This document shows positions 21,213 to 33,029 of a DNA stretch of 64,000 nucleotides, in pieces (within the stretch, counting starts at the first letter, position 1; each line of letters begins with the position of its first letter). The position numbers and the translations under genes are program-made. Under the pieces are notes generated by a model. It made no database searches, was not told the origin of the DNA, and worked only from the letters and a program-made list of their open reading frames with translations. This DNA is from Paraescarpia echinospica (lineage: Eukaryota; Annelida; Polychaeta; Sabellida; Siboglinidae): assembly GCA_020002185.1 (NCBI GenBank), contig CM034532.1, positions 44,573,006-44,637,005 of the forward strand. The letters run 5' to 3'.

Positions 21213-22352
21213 CCTGGGGTAATAGTACTATGTAATAGTAATAGTAACGATTAGAAATATTGAAGTAATAGTATTACGTTGAGCAAAAACTCAATGTAAT
21301 ATTAATAGTAACAGGAAGCAATGTAATAGTAATTGACTTATTACTTTTATATTACTATTGAACAGTTAAACCGAATTTCAACTATATGACAATTCCATTT
21401 GATTAGGTTGTAGATTCCACTAGTTTCTACATGTTTTATTGTTGCTCTCCCTTGTCAACTTCAGCATGGCCCTGGTGAAGTTTTACCCTAGAGTTTTATG
21501 AGCGTTCACATAGCAAGAGACACTGATGCAGTGTGACTGCTGCATTGGACTTGCACGGATTGAACTGGGCTTTCACTGCGTTGAAGCCAGTTCTGCCAAG
21601 TGCCAAGTTGCCAATTACCCTTTACAAGTAAGCCTATGGGTTTAGTGACTGAATGGTGTGCCTCCATGGTGCACACAATTCAGTCTAAACTACAGTGGGT
21701 GTGAAAAACATGATGTCTTTATACTTGAGCCAATAATGAACTGTCCACCAAGCACCAAGCAGCAGTAGAGCAATGTTTAATTAGACTGTAATTATTATTC
21801 TGTTATGTGGCACTGACTATATTGCTTTTGTCTTTCATTCCAGTATGGTATTTAAAAATAAAATGGAACATATATATTCTATCCTTGGTCAGTGTAGTTA
21901 GTAGATTATACTAAATATGGTATATACTATACAGATATATTTTGTTGTAAATAGTTATATTTTTTATACTTTATAATACTTCCCTAATGATGATGACGAT
22001 AAAAGTACTTGACATCCTCAAATATTATTTCAAATACTTTTGGGCATGGGTATCAATAAAAAATTGGATTTTTTTATTCACCTAAGACAGGTGAATAAAA
22101 AAATCTAACTTGCTATTTAGTATCAAGAAGTTTAACTTCTTGAGACTGTGAGTCAAATAATTGCACTTATTATATTTATGCATACAGTGCATTGTACCAT
22201 AAAATGTTCCGATGAAAAATGTAGTAGTAATAGTAATTGTTTCAAATGTAATAGTAATAGGAAGAATTCAGCATATAATAGTAATAGTAACAGGGAGGAA
22301 ACAAAGTAATAGCAATTGTAATCGATTACATTGCAATGTAATTGACCCCAGG
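21213..22352. mobile_element. hAT-like non-autonomous element with TAATAG-rich ends
   Basis: The left end CCTGGGGTAATAGTAC and the right end, which in inverse reads CCTGGGGTCAATTACATTG, form short imperfect TIRs about 1.14 kb apart. Both ends are followed inward by long runs of GTAATAGTAATAGTAAC-type sequence. The interior holds no ORF of note but has a perfect 17-bp hairpin at 22067-22105. Terminal CCTGGGGT with TAAT-rich subtermini is reminiscent of some hAT families. I could not find a convincing 8-bp target duplication, so the class is tentative. Confidence 0.45.
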
Positions 22353-23382
22353 CCTGCTGCGGGAACGCCTAATTCACAAGGTCTAGAGGGGCACGTGCCC
22401 CCGAGGCCCCCCTGGATCAGCCTATGCCCAAGATCCCCACCCCCGTGTCGTGGGTACCTATTGAACCCCATAATTACAATATCACTTTGGGGTTTTTTTC
22501 ATAATGAATATTACTAACGCATATTCACTGAATTATGTCATCCTCGTGAAGATTAATAAATTGTGGTTGGGGGACATCCATGTTTTGCCACTAGCGACAG
22601 TAACGCTAATACTTTAAAAACAAGATAGTGAGCTATGTCCTATTTAGAGAACAACACGACTGAGAGGTTTTCTGTAAATCTGGAACGTTCGAATATCAAG
22701 TAAGGAGATTTTTATTGCAAACAAGTAGTTTTACACTACTGACATTTATTTCATATGTTCTTCTAGGCACAGTTTTCACAAGAACAGTAGTGATTTGTAA
22801 CAAGCCAGTCTTGCAAAACTTGGCTGTAATATCAACAACAGTCTTGGTGAATAATGTGTAGCATGCGTATCATATGTTCATACAGGTTAAACTGATTAAT
22901 CCAATTTATATGTAAAACGATGTCAAGATTACACATAATTGTAAATAAAATACGCTTATATTATGGCTATGATAGGCAGACAGATCATACATACAAAACA
23001 AACAAACCTAAGATGACATGATGAATATGGAATACATCCATGCATGATAATGATAACTCTGTGTCAGAAGAATCACTGGTCCAATGGGTTGACCCTGATA
23101 TAGTAGGGGCCTATATCATACCATAAACAGGCAGGTATAATGCTATGCTGACACTGACAATATCCTATATCTCCACCGGACAAAAGAATAGGACAAAATA
23201 GCAAATATATATGACACATCATGCACATATTTACTTAACAATAGAACAAAACAAACAAATGTTCAGTGTAATCATACTCGGTGCTTCGCATCAATATATA
23301 TATACATATAATTATATATATATATTGATTTATACATATATATATGGTTTTATTCACATACATAAGCTAGAGACAAACCATG
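22353..23382. other. No gene recognised
   Basis: After a G/C-run segment (about 22360-22450, similar to other GGGG-type repeats in this window) the sequence is AT-rich without a supported gene. A TA-rich microsatellite lies at about 23297-23345. Confidence 0.45.
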
Positions 23383-23498
23383 TGTGTAGACAGGTCTTTA
23401 TTCACACCTCAACAGTCCCCAGGTGTCTCACAGTACGGGAGGGTGTCACTACGGTATGTGGGTGTCACTGCACATGAATAGTGTGCATTAATATAACA
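23383..23498 (-). repeat. Gypsy 3' LTR (116 bp)
   Basis: On the minus strand this begins TGTTATATTAATGCACAC right after a polypurine tract (23499-23509) and ends ...CTGTCTACACA. It contains AATAAAG, a probable poly(A) signal, near its end. The same 116-bp unit is at 32781-32896. Confidence 0.8.
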
Positions 23499-23617
23499 TC
23501 CCTCTTTCCGAACAAAGATTAATACATGGGGCTTTACAGTACCAAGAATAGTGCATATAGTCAATAATCACTATAACTAATGGCCTAGTCTACAGTCCAA
23601 GTGTAGTAGCACAGTCC

Positions 23618-24250
23618 TTACAGGTCCAGTCTTAGTGGAACTCGAACAATTCGACCAGAGCGGGTGCGAGTTGTCTCCACAAAGCGATCTGTTGCCTGGC
23701 GTAGTGGCGTCGATGGGTTTCGCGCATCGACAGTAGGGTCGGATACGGTTGTCTCAAAACGCTCCGGTTTCTCAACGCGCTGGCGGTCATCGTCGTCAGC
23801 GTGCAACAGCAGGTGTTGTTCAGTTGTTTCGCGGATGTCTCGTCGATTACGCCGCAGGATTCTTCCGCTTGATGATTCGACGTCGTAGGAGCGTGGATAT
23901 GGACAGGTGTTCACAATACGGGCAGGCTCCCATCGATGATTGTCTGGATGACGTGTGCTGACGATCTGTCCTTGTGACTCCTCGCGCATCGCGATGCTCC
24001 TTGGCGGAAGCTTGTCGTTCATCAAGGCGAGTACGGATGGCACGTCTCAACCATTTGCACTCGATACGGCAACTGGCAAGTTGGACACAACTCTTCTGCC
24101 GTAGAGTAACTCTGCCGGAGAAGTCTATCTATCGGAGTTGCTCACAGTACGAGTAAGGCCATCTGTGTATCGGATCGCGGCCAGAGTTTCTTCAGTGTGC
24201 GTTTCACGGTTTGAATATGTCGCTCAGTGAAACCGTTAGATTGCGGATAG
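23618..24250 (-). pseudogene. Gypsy integrase C-terminal region
   Basis: The minus frame 24043-23618 contains LPPRSIAM, the RHPDNHRWEPARIV block and SYDVESSSGRILRRNRRD, the well-known tail of Gypsy integrases before the polypurine tract. Upstream, 24250-24040 carries the YPQSNGFTER core motif and a TSPAELLYGRR-like motif in broken frames. CR1 copy 2 is inserted immediately before the YPQSNGF segment. Stops and shifts make it non-functional. Confidence 0.8.
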
Positions 24251-24349
24251 ATTTAACAAGATTTAACAAGATTGCCATCCAGAAAATTACTCTGGATGGC
24301 AGGTGGACAAGGAAGCCTTTTGGCTTATCGAGAGTCCAATACTTTTTAT

Positions 24350-27258
24350 TTACATGTATCCCGCCTTTTTAAGGTGTGTGTCGATTTTATTTTTAAACAT
24401 ATTCACGCTACTAGCACCAACACAATCAGGAGATAATCTGTTCCATTCATTTACAGTCCTTTGTGAGAATGAGAACTTTCTTATATCTAATCTACACTGC
24501 TCCTTTACTAATGTAGCTTCATGTCCTCTGGTCCTTCTATTTTTCTTAACTGAGAAAAAAATGTTTCTATCAATATTTTCATAACCATTCAATATTTTAA
24601 ACACTTCTATGTGATCTCCTCTCAATCTCCTGGTCTCTAATGTTGTTAAACCACATTCTTTTAGGCGTATTTCGTAACTAAGATCCCTCAGATTTGGTAT
24701 CATTTTAGTCGCTCTCCTCTGTACTCTTTCTAGCATATCTATGTCCTTCTTGCGATATGGCCTCCATGCTTGTATACAATATTCTAAATGAGGCCTCACT
24801 ATTGTTTTGTACAGCGGTACTATTAATTCTTTTTTCTTATACGCTATATTTCGCCTAATTAATCCAAGGATTTGATTTCCCTTTGACGCTGCAATTCCGC
24901 ACTGCTCTGAAACCTTCATATCAGCACTAATGGTTAACCCCAAGTCCTTTTCTTTTACAGTAGTACTTAGAACAGTACCCCCCATTTTATATTTTACCTC
25001 TTCATTCCCATGACCTGTGTGGAGGCATTTACATTTCCCAAAATTGAACAGCATTTGCCACTTTTCAGACCATTTGATCAACCTATCAAGATCATCTTGT
25101 AAATGCTGTCTGTCTCCATCACTTTTAATCCTTCTAAACACTTTTGTATCATCCGCAAATTTTAACACCTTGCTTGTTATATCATCGTCCAAATCGTTGA
25201 TATATATTAAGAATAATATAGGTCCTAGTACTGATCCCTGTGGTACCCCACTCAATACCGATTTCCAGTTTGAAGCCTCCCCATCAACTACTACACGTTG
25301 TCTTCTGTCATTCAGCCATTTTTCTATCCAGTTTATTATACCATTTCCTATGCCATGGGCCTTTAGCTTAAGGAGTAATCTTTGATGTGGTACTTTGTCG
25401 AAAGCTTTTTGAAAATCTAAATAGATGATATCTACTGGTGATCCCTCATCTACCCACCTAGTGATGTCTTCCAAAAAACATAACATATTTGTTAAGCATG
25501 ACCTCGCTTTTAAAAACCCATGTTGAGATGGGTTTATCAAGTTATGTTTAACAAGAAAATCCACCATGTGATCTTTAATTAGTCTTTCTAATAATTTGCA
25601 AATCACTGATGTTAAACTCACTGGTCTATAGTTCTCTGACTTGTTTCTCGAACCTTTTTTAAATAACGGTATAATGTTTGCCTCTTTCCATTCTAAAGGA
25701 ACCACTCCTTCTTCTAATGACAAATTGAAAACTGTTGCAAGCGGTACGCTAATTTGTTCTACAATTTCCAATAGTAGTTTGGGCGGAATCCCGTCCACTC
25801 CAGGTGATTTATTATCCTTCATAGCCCTTATTTTCTTAGCTACCATTTCCGAGGTTACAACTAACTGTCCTAAATAGTCTGAATCTGCCCCCTTGAACTT
25901 AGCCTCTGGTACTGGCAGTGAACTAATATCTTCCCTGGTAAACACTGAACTAAAATACTCATTCAGGTCTTCTGCCATTAAGAATCCCTCTGATATTGTA
26001 TTTCCAGCACTATCTTCTAGAGGACCGACCTTATCCTGAACTTTCTGTTTGCTTCGAATATACGCATAAAAACTCTTACTGTCATGTTTTATATTACTAG
26101 CTAATTTTGTTCATAGCTTCTCTTTGAATTTCTAATTTCAGCTGTAGCTTGATTAAGTGCTTCTTTATAAATGTTGTAGTCTTCATCATTTCCAGTACAT
26201 CTATATGACTTCCACATCATTTGTTTATACTTAATTTTTCTAATGGCTTCTTTCGATAAGTGTTTCTTTTTAGACCGTTTCCCTTGTTTTTTGAAAGGTA
26301 CAAATTTATCGACTATGCACTTAATTTCACTATTTAAGATATTCCAGCATTCGGTTGCTGTCTTATTCTTCAGTGTGTTATTCCAGTCTATCTTTGCTAA
26401 ATATTTCCTCATGTCCTTATACCTTCCTTTGTGGAAATTTCTCCTATACTGCTTTTTACTATTCCTTTCTGATTTTACTTTGATGGTAAAATGTATCTGG
26501 TTGTGATCACTACTCCCCAGTGGCTCACATATCTTGACATTGTCAACTAATTCTTTCTGTGAGGACAAAACTAAGTCTAACACATTCTCTCCCCTGGTTG
26601 GTTCTAGCACATGTTGAGAAAGGAAACTATCTTGTACTAAAACTAAAAACTTGTGGTCCTCACTCCCCATACTCTGTAGAGATTTCCATTGTATATGCCC
26701 ATGGTTAAAGTCCCCCATAATAATACAGTTCCGTTTGCTTACTTCCCTTATAGCGTTTTGTATTTTTTCATTCTCTTCTATGCTTATGTTTGGACTTCGA
26801 TAAACTAACCCAACTGTTAACGTTGAGTTTCCTGTAACTATGTTACACCAAACAGCTTCTTCGCAATCTGCTTCTCTTTCTAATTTTATTTCATAAGCCT
26901 GGATAGATTCTTTAATATATAAAATAACTCCACCTCCCTTTCTTCCTATTCTATCTTTCCTAAACATTACATATCCTGTTAGTCCCAATTCGGCATCTGA
27001 TATATCAGTGGTGGCCCACGATTCGGTTATACCTATTATGTGAGGGTCAATATCTTCTACCATAATGTTTAGTTCACTTCTTTTGTTTACTATGCTCCTT
27101 GCATTTAAACAAATGCATTTATATCCTGATTCAGAACAGTTTTCCAGGCTGTTCTTTGCCGATTTATTTCTGCTGTCTTTATCTATGCCTCCAGTTTCAG
27201 GCTTCTCTGTGAATCCCCCCTGCGAATCTAGTTTAAATAGATGCAGCCTGTCCCACTG
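24350..27258 (-). pseudogene. CR1 ORF2 (copy 2) with a single-base frameshift
   Basis: The frame carries the same endonuclease and reverse transcriptase motifs as copy 1. It is broken at about 26104-26107, where an A-run is one base shorter than in copy 1. This splits the protein into a 320-residue endonuclease part (27063-26101) and an RT part read in another frame (first AUG at 25978). The position is just before the RT domain. The rest appears nearly unchanged, so the defect is recent, or a sequencing error in a homopolymer. Confidence 0.85.
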
Positions 27259-28448
27259 TCAACAGATTGCAGCAAGTTCTCTGAGAAAACTGCTGCCCCC
27301 TTTCCACTTAGATGTAGGCCATCTCTCATGTACATATCTTCCCTCCCAACAAAGTATCCCCATAAATCTACGAATCCCACCCCCTCTTCTTTACACATCT
27401 GCTCAACTAGTGCGTTGATCGCCATCCTCTTGCAGTTTCTATATGTCGGCCCCCTTCCTCCCATTACTGGCAAAATTCCTGAGAGGATAATCTGTTCTAC
27501 TCTTGTCTTCTTTAACTTCTTCACTAACTGTCTGTACTTCTGAACTATCCCAGTTGTTCCCTCCCTCTCTGCGTTATTTGTCCCTACATGTACTAGTATA
27601 GACCCTCCCTTGCCATGCCCCAGTACCTTCTCTACCCTTTCAGTTACATGTTCTATCCTAGCCCCCGGTAGACAAACAACGACGTCCTCCCCCTCGCTTA
27701 GAGTCTTATCTGTCTTTCTCATAATCGAATCGCCCATAAACACCCTCTCTTTCCTCATTGCCCCCTCAATCACTGCCTCAGTGTAGCTCTTTCTACGGTT
27801 TGCATCTGTCTGGTTGTAATCTTGTTCCCCTGTCTTCTGCTCTCCCGTCACAATCTCGTCCGTTCCATTCTTTCCTGACGCTGTTTCTCTTGTCACCTTT
27901 CTTCCTGTCATCGTCCCTCCCGACTTCTCTTCTGTCACATGTACTCTCACTTCCTTTCTTCCCGTCATCTTTCCTCCCATTGCATTTCCTTCTCTCCTCT
28001 CCCGTCTCTTTTTCCCTCCTACCTCTTTCTCTACGGTCACTTTCTCTCCTGCCACCTTCACACCTGTCACATTTCCTGCCGTCGATCCTCCACTTTCTTC
28101 CCCTCCGATCACCTTCCCTCCTCTCAGTCTCCTTTCCTCGGTCTTGTTGCCACTACTCTGCTCCTTCAGTTTCACAGTATTCCCAACTTTATCCCTGTCG
28201 TCTCTCTCCATTCCATCTGTCTCCTTGCTGATTCTCATCTCCATCCCCTTCACAATATCTACCAACCTAGCTACCTCTTTCTCCAGACATTTCACCTTCC
28301 AACACCCCACGCACTGAAAGGTGAATCCCTCTTCCTTGGTTTCTGTCCATGACTTCGTACAGCCGGATAAGGCAAAATCTACCCAACTGTGGCAGTCGTC
28401 GCACACCAAGTGTCTCTTTGCCTTGACTTGCCGCTTGCAAGGCGCCAT
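27228..28448 (-). CDS. CR1 ORF1 protein (copy 2): finger plus SGNH esterase
   Basis: The 406-residue translation is identical to that of copy 1 (9434-10654), including the five finger cysteines, the low-complexity linker and the GDSI, GTNN and DGLHLS esterase blocks. The antisense strand of the linker gives long Ser/Pro/Leu-rich frames (27758-28352) that are only shadows. Confidence 0.88.
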   Translation of the reverse strand: MAPCKRQVKAKRHLVCDDCHSWVDFALSGCTKSWTETKEEGFTFQCVGCWKVKCLEKEVARLVDIVKGMEMRISKETDGMERDDRDKVGNTVKLKEQSSGNKTEERRLRGGKVIGGEESGGSTAGNVTGVKVAGEKVTVEKEVGGKKRRERREGNAMGGKMTGRKEVRVHVTEEKSGGTMTGRKVTRETASGKNGTDEIVTGEQKTGEQDYNQTDANRRKSYTEAVIEGAMRKERVFMGDSIMRKTDKTLSEGEDVVVCLPGARIEHVTERVEKVLGHGKGGSILVHVGTNNAEREGTTGIVQKYRQLVKKLKKTRVEQIILSGILPVMGGRGPTYRNCKRMAINALVEQMCKEEGVGFVDLWGYFVGREDMYMRDGLHLSGKGAAVFSENLLQSVDSGTGCIYLN

Positions 28449-29049
28449 ATCAGAATTTATTTAATAATAATAATCTAATTAGCTATTTTAAATAGTTTTG
28501 TCAACTGTGTTTACACTATTCACTGTCTATGTAGTCTTTAAGAAGACTGTTTTCTGTGCACAAATGTTACACTTTACGTAAGATTGCGTACGCTAGACTG
28601 CCTTATTTATTTAGGTTATACAGCGCCCTAGCGAATAAGAGAGACACTAGCTACATAAACTTAGTTCGCCCGATTATCGCAAATGCTTAATTTTAACAAC
28701 AAAGCTACCTTATCAAAATGTCTAGCAGGTACTGACTTACACAGATATTATCTTATGTAGGTAGTTTATGGTTGTTACTTTATCACCTATATATTCTACC
28801 ACATAACGAAGTTTGTTAAATCTTGTTTACAAACTTATCGTAGCCGTAAGCTAACGTACCCTATTATCACTCACTAGACTAAAGTGTCCTAAAATATTTT
28901 ATCTAACTAACTTTAAGCACAACTGCTACTCAATATATGTTTACTGCTACTTTATGAATGATATTAAGGCAAGAATAATACTTATCAATCAGTAATTCCA
29001 CTTGCTTATGAACTTTTGATACACCACCAATTTCAACGATCTATCTCCG

Positions 29050-29410
29050 CCAAAATATAGCCTCGAAAAAACTTGGACTTGATGATCGAAACACCACCGA
29101 TCAGCAAATTTTCGGAACGCTTCGGAGGTAAAATGACCTCCATTGTAGCACTCCTTGTTCCACGAGTGATTTCATCTTTGAGATGACAGAGGCGCTCGTC
29201 ACTGGGCTGGGAGTCGCGTAGACAAACGGGAACTTGGAGTAATAGTCTGACACAATTAAGTACGACTGCCTGTTTATCATGAATAAGTCCGTTCCAACTA
29301 TCTGCCAAGCACATGTAGGGGTCTCATGTTGGGCGCGTTGCATCTCTTGACAGGTTGCACACTTGCGTACCACTTCAATGTCGCGGTTTATCCCGTTCCA
29401 GTACACGCAT
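29050..29410 (-). pseudogene. Gypsy integrase: zinc-finger end and catalytic-core start
   Basis: The minus frame reads YWNGINRDIEVV with a CATCQ zinc-binding half, then GTDLFMINRQSYLIVSDYYS (first catalytic Asp region). In the next frame it reads CYNGGHFTSEAF and FADRW (second Asp region nearby). The sequence then leaves the family near 29080. Together with 30984-30776 and 24250-23618 it makes one integrase cut by two LINE insertions. Confidence 0.8.
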
Positions 29411-30775
29411 GTAATATAATAATAATAATGACAAACTTCTATAGCGCCTAAATCCCCAGGAATCAGAGGCGCAACATACAAAAATAATTAGGCAAAATCG
29501 TAACAGGGACAAGCAAGAGTCGTCATTAGAGCAAGGGACTGCCAAAGGTTAGGGTGGGAATGCAATTTAAAATAAATCAATCTTTAGTTTTTTATGAAAG
29601 GTATTTATAGTCTCAGATGATTTTAAAGCGATAGGGAGTTGATTCCAGATTTTGGGTGCAGCTACAGAAAAAGCAAGTTTGCCGATACTAAGCTTGGTTT
29701 TCGGTCCAAAAAGTCGTTGTGAAACAGATGATCTGAGATTCCTGGGAATATCGGAAAAACGAAGGAGACTAAACAAATAGGATGGGTGTTGCGTATAAAG
29801 CGTACGATATGTGGTAGTAGCTAATTTGAATTGTATTCGATATGTAACTGGAAGCCACTGTCTAAGTAGGGACAGAGATGGTGAGGAACGAGGTGCTTTT
29901 AGTACTACACGTGCTAAACAATTCTGTACACGTTGGAGTTTAGCTAAGTAATTTTTAGCAATATCGTTTAGGAGTGAGTTACAGTAGTCAAGGCGACTGC
30001 TAATTAGAGATACTGATAGTTTTTAGCAGCAGATAAAGACAAATGACGCCGAATTCGGCGGAAATCACGTATATGGTAGAAACAGGATTTACATACTTGA
30101 GAAATGTTCTGCTTAAAGCTGAAATCACTGTCAAAGATAACACCTAGATTACGAACAGTATCTGATGGTGATGTAAGCAATTTAACTGGAAAGTAGTTAA
30201 CAACCTTGTTTCGTTGTTGTTTTGTGCCAATAATAATTAGATCAATTTTATTTGGATTTAGTTTCAATTTACTTGCTTCCATTCACAGCAAGATGTCACA
30301 GAGACAGTCATTTACAGTTGATAGAGATGTCTGTGTCTCAGTTGGTGAAAGTGATATATACATATGTGTGTCGTCAGCATACAAATGATGATTTATATTA
30401 TGATTAGTTATGACTTGACAAAGGGATGTAATGTATAAACTAAACAGAACAGGGCCAAGGACAGAACCTTGTGGGACACTAAATGGAAGATGTTCTGGAC
30501 AAGACAGTGAGCCAGATGTGTTAATGCTTTGGTATCGGACTGAAAAATATGAGCTAAACCACTGAAGAGCCATGCCAGATATACCAAAATGTGTATTAAG
30601 GCGATGTAAAAGAATGTCGTGATCTATTGTATCAAAAGCAGCTGATATATCTAGTAAGGTGAGAGCCGTCAATTTGCTATTATCCATGTTGCATACAACG
30701 TCATTGTGTATTTTAAGAAGAGCCGTCTCAGTTGAATGAAATCTCTTATATGCAGATTGTTGATCTTTGATAAAT
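29410..30775 (-). mobile_element. LINE family A copy nested in Gypsy integrase
   Basis: On the minus strand the copy starts abruptly with QSAYKRFHSTETALLKIH (RT N-terminal block). It continues with [32 protein letters not shown] and [11 protein letters not shown], then the NLGVIFDSDFSF thumb-type region, and ends with the FSVAAPKIWNQLPI tail. The 3' end is an ATT microsatellite at 29415-29428. The copy is 5'-truncated, with a stop or shift between 30282 and 30004 and others downstream. It interrupts the Gypsy integrase right before its H2C2 finger is complete. Confidence 0.85.
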
Positions 30776-32780
30776 GTACGTGCGCGTAGGCGGGTTTTCT
30801 CTATCAATTGATGCGATTCGTGTAGCTTTGTCAGTGTCTCGGCTTGGAGACTCAACGGAATGACGATGCGGTCTCCTTTCAGAACAAGACGGTCCTCGAC
30901 CGATAACTCATCACGGTATGACCAAAACGGTCGGGGCGGTGTTGGCAACTGTCGTTGGTGTTCAGGCCAACCGTTGGTGCTCACTGTGATCAGGCTCTGC
31001 AGGTCTTAATCAGCTCTCGTCTCAATGAGTAGCGTCTTCAGTTTCTGGGTTGAGAACTGGACGAATGTTATCTTAACATCCAGCTCGATCTTCTTCTCAT
31101 CTTAACAAGGTTGGTGTGACAGTGTGTCAACCAAAGCGAGTTCTTTGCCTGGACGATACCGTAGCTGTATCTCGTACGGCTGGATGCGCAGTAGCATGCG
31201 CTGTAGTCTCTGTGGGGCTGCGGCAAGGTTCTTGAGATGGATCATCTCAAGTGGTTTGTGGTCAGTTTCCACAGTAAATCTTGTGCCATACACATATGTG
31301 TGGAAACGTCCGCAGCCAAACACAACTGCAAGCTTTTCTCGTTCGATGTCCGCGTAACGTCTTTCGCATTCGCTCAGCGACTTCGAGGCGATCGGCTTGC
31401 CTCCGTGCAGTAGAACTGCTCCTAAGCCGCGTCCAGAAGCATCGACTTGGACGACGGCGTCTGCACTACGTGCGAAGTATGCCAGCGTTACCTCTCTACA
31501 AATGAGTGCTTTCGTTGCTTCAAAGGCCGCGTCGTGTGAGATGTTCCATTTAAATTCAACGTCCTTTTTCAGGACGTCCCTCAACGTCGCCGTCTGTGCC
31601 GAGAGATTTGGAGTTAAGGGGGAAATGTATGTCAGAATCCCCAAGAACTCTTTTAGTTCTGTCACATTCTACGTCGGATGTCTTTGATCCGTTCCGGGTC
31701 GGGATGCACTCCGTCAGCATCAAAGATAAGACCGAAGACAACGATATTTGTCTCTTTTATGTCACACTTGACTTTATTAAAGACAAGGCCATGTCGCCGT
31801 GCTGTCATCAGGTGATGCAGATTCGCATCATGTTCGGCTGCGTTTCGTCCGAACACATCTACATCATCGGCGATGCTGATTGTTCCGGCACAACTCTAAC
31901 ATATTGTCCATCCTCTCCTAGAACATATATTGGCTGAGATTCAGGCCGAAAGGCAATCTCTTGAAACAGTAAAGACCAAACGGACTATTGAAAGTGGTCA
32001 ATATGCTTGATTTATCGTCCAGCTTCACAGACCAGTAGCCATGGTTGTCATGTCGTGCGTCTAGCTTCGAGAAAACTGATGCACCAGCGAGCTTATGGGT
32101 TTTCTCCTCCAGGGTTGGTGTTCTATAATGCGGTCTCTTGATGGCCTTGTTGAAATCCTTCGGGTCGAGGCAGGCACACTCGTAGTCGACCAGTTGACTT
32201 CCTGCTTGAGATTCAGTCTGTTGGTTTGGTGACCTTGGTGATTACACCCAAGTCTCCCATGCAGTCGATTTCCTTCCTTATTTCATCGCGAAGATGTATT
32301 GGACATCGTCTCGGGGCATGCACAACCGGTATCACAGTTGGGTCAGTCGTGATATGGAAGGTTCCCTCGAAGGTACCGATCCCTTGAAATCTGTCAGGGT
32401 ATGCCCTGCACAGGTCTTCTATGCAGTTGATGGGATCGTTCTGGGAGGTACTAGTGTTGACCTCACAGTTCATGACTACCAAGCTCAGGGCTCTGCAAGA
32501 CGGCAGGCCGATGATCACTGGGCCTGGCATGTCGACGACATATAATTCTGCGTCGCTTTCGTATTGTCGGTGCTCACACAAAATCTTCAGTGTTCCGTAT
32601 TGGCGGATGGGTTCGCCGTTATGTGCTGTCAAGATTGGTGTGCCTTTCGGCAGACTCATCTTAGCTGGGAAGCCGTTGACATCTAATGGAGATTTGTCTC
32701 CCGATGACGAACGTAGTAAACAGCAGACTCGTTGCTGAAGGTGTGCATGTCGGCCAACGTTGCTTCGTGAATCCGGGCTA
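30776..32780 (-). pseudogene. Gypsy pol: protease, reverse transcriptase, RNase H, start of integrase
   Basis: From right to left on the minus strand: a retropepsin-adjacent region and the start of RT (32803-32213, with VPVVHAPRRCPIHLRDEI), RT fingers and palm in broken frames (32212-31860), the RT thumb (31856-31662, VVFGLIFDADGVHPDPE), and RNase H (31665-31102). RNase H shows VQVDASGRGLGAVL, ADIEREKLAVVFGC and VETDHKPLE. The integrase N-terminal segment follows (30984-30790, YRDELSVEDRLVLKGDRI). Several stops and shifts interrupt it. No gag is present between this and the LTR at 32781. Confidence 0.85.
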
Positions 32781-32896
32781 TGTCTAGACAGGCCTTTATT
32801 CACACCTCAATAGTCCCCAGATGTCTCACAGTCGGGGAGAGTGTCACTCCGGTCTGTGGGTGTCACTGCACACGAATAGTGTGCATTAATATAACA
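32781..32896 (-). repeat. Gypsy 5' LTR (116 bp)
   Basis: It matches 23383-23498 along its length with scattered differences, starts TGTTATATTAATG and ends ...CTGTCTAGACA on the minus strand. The sequence directly inside (TAGCCCGGATTCACG) does not look like a primer-binding site beginning TGG, in keeping with loss of the adjacent internal region. Confidence 0.75.
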
Positions 32897-33029
32897 TACC
32901 ACGCAAATCTTGGAGCCTTACAACACGGTAGAGATGCAGATGCGACCATGAGTCCGATGACTCGCTCTGCATAGCTTCAACATCTCGTCTCTTGGGCAGC
33001 ACTCCACTAGTATACATATATTAAAGCTG

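Larger units (their letters stand above)
24242..28760 (-). mobile_element. CR1-type retrotransposon, full-length copy 2 (inverted)
   Basis: This is an almost exact inverse copy of 9122-13645. It has the same ORF1, the same ORF2 with one lost base, the same 3' hairpin and a TTGTTAAATC tail at 24247-24275. I noted only isolated substitutions while reading the two copies. It inserted into the integrase region of the Gypsy element. The 5' end is near 28760, where the match to copy 1 stops. Confidence 0.92.
23383..32896 (-). mobile_element. Ty3/Gypsy retrotransposon, gag-less, with two nested LINE insertions
   Basis: Two copies of a 116-bp TG...CA LTR bound the element. On the minus strand it reads LTR (32896-32781), protease and RT/RNase H (about 32780-31100), integrase start (30984-30776), a family-A LINE insertion (about 30775-29410), integrase zinc-finger and core start (29410-29050), unassigned sequence, CR1 copy 2 (28760-24242), integrase C-terminus (24250-23618), then a purine-rich tract GGAAAGAGGGA directly before the second LTR. 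No gag or normal primer-binding site follows the first LTR, so the 5' internal region was lost. The unassigned 28760-29050 stretch may be part of a third event. Confidence 0.8.

Noticed and set aside
27758..28352. Long Ser/Pro/Leu-rich plus-strand frames opposite CR1 ORF1
   Set aside because: They are the antisense of the low-complexity Lys/Glu/Gly linker of ORF1 and occur identically opposite copy 1 (9530-10124), so they are shadows.
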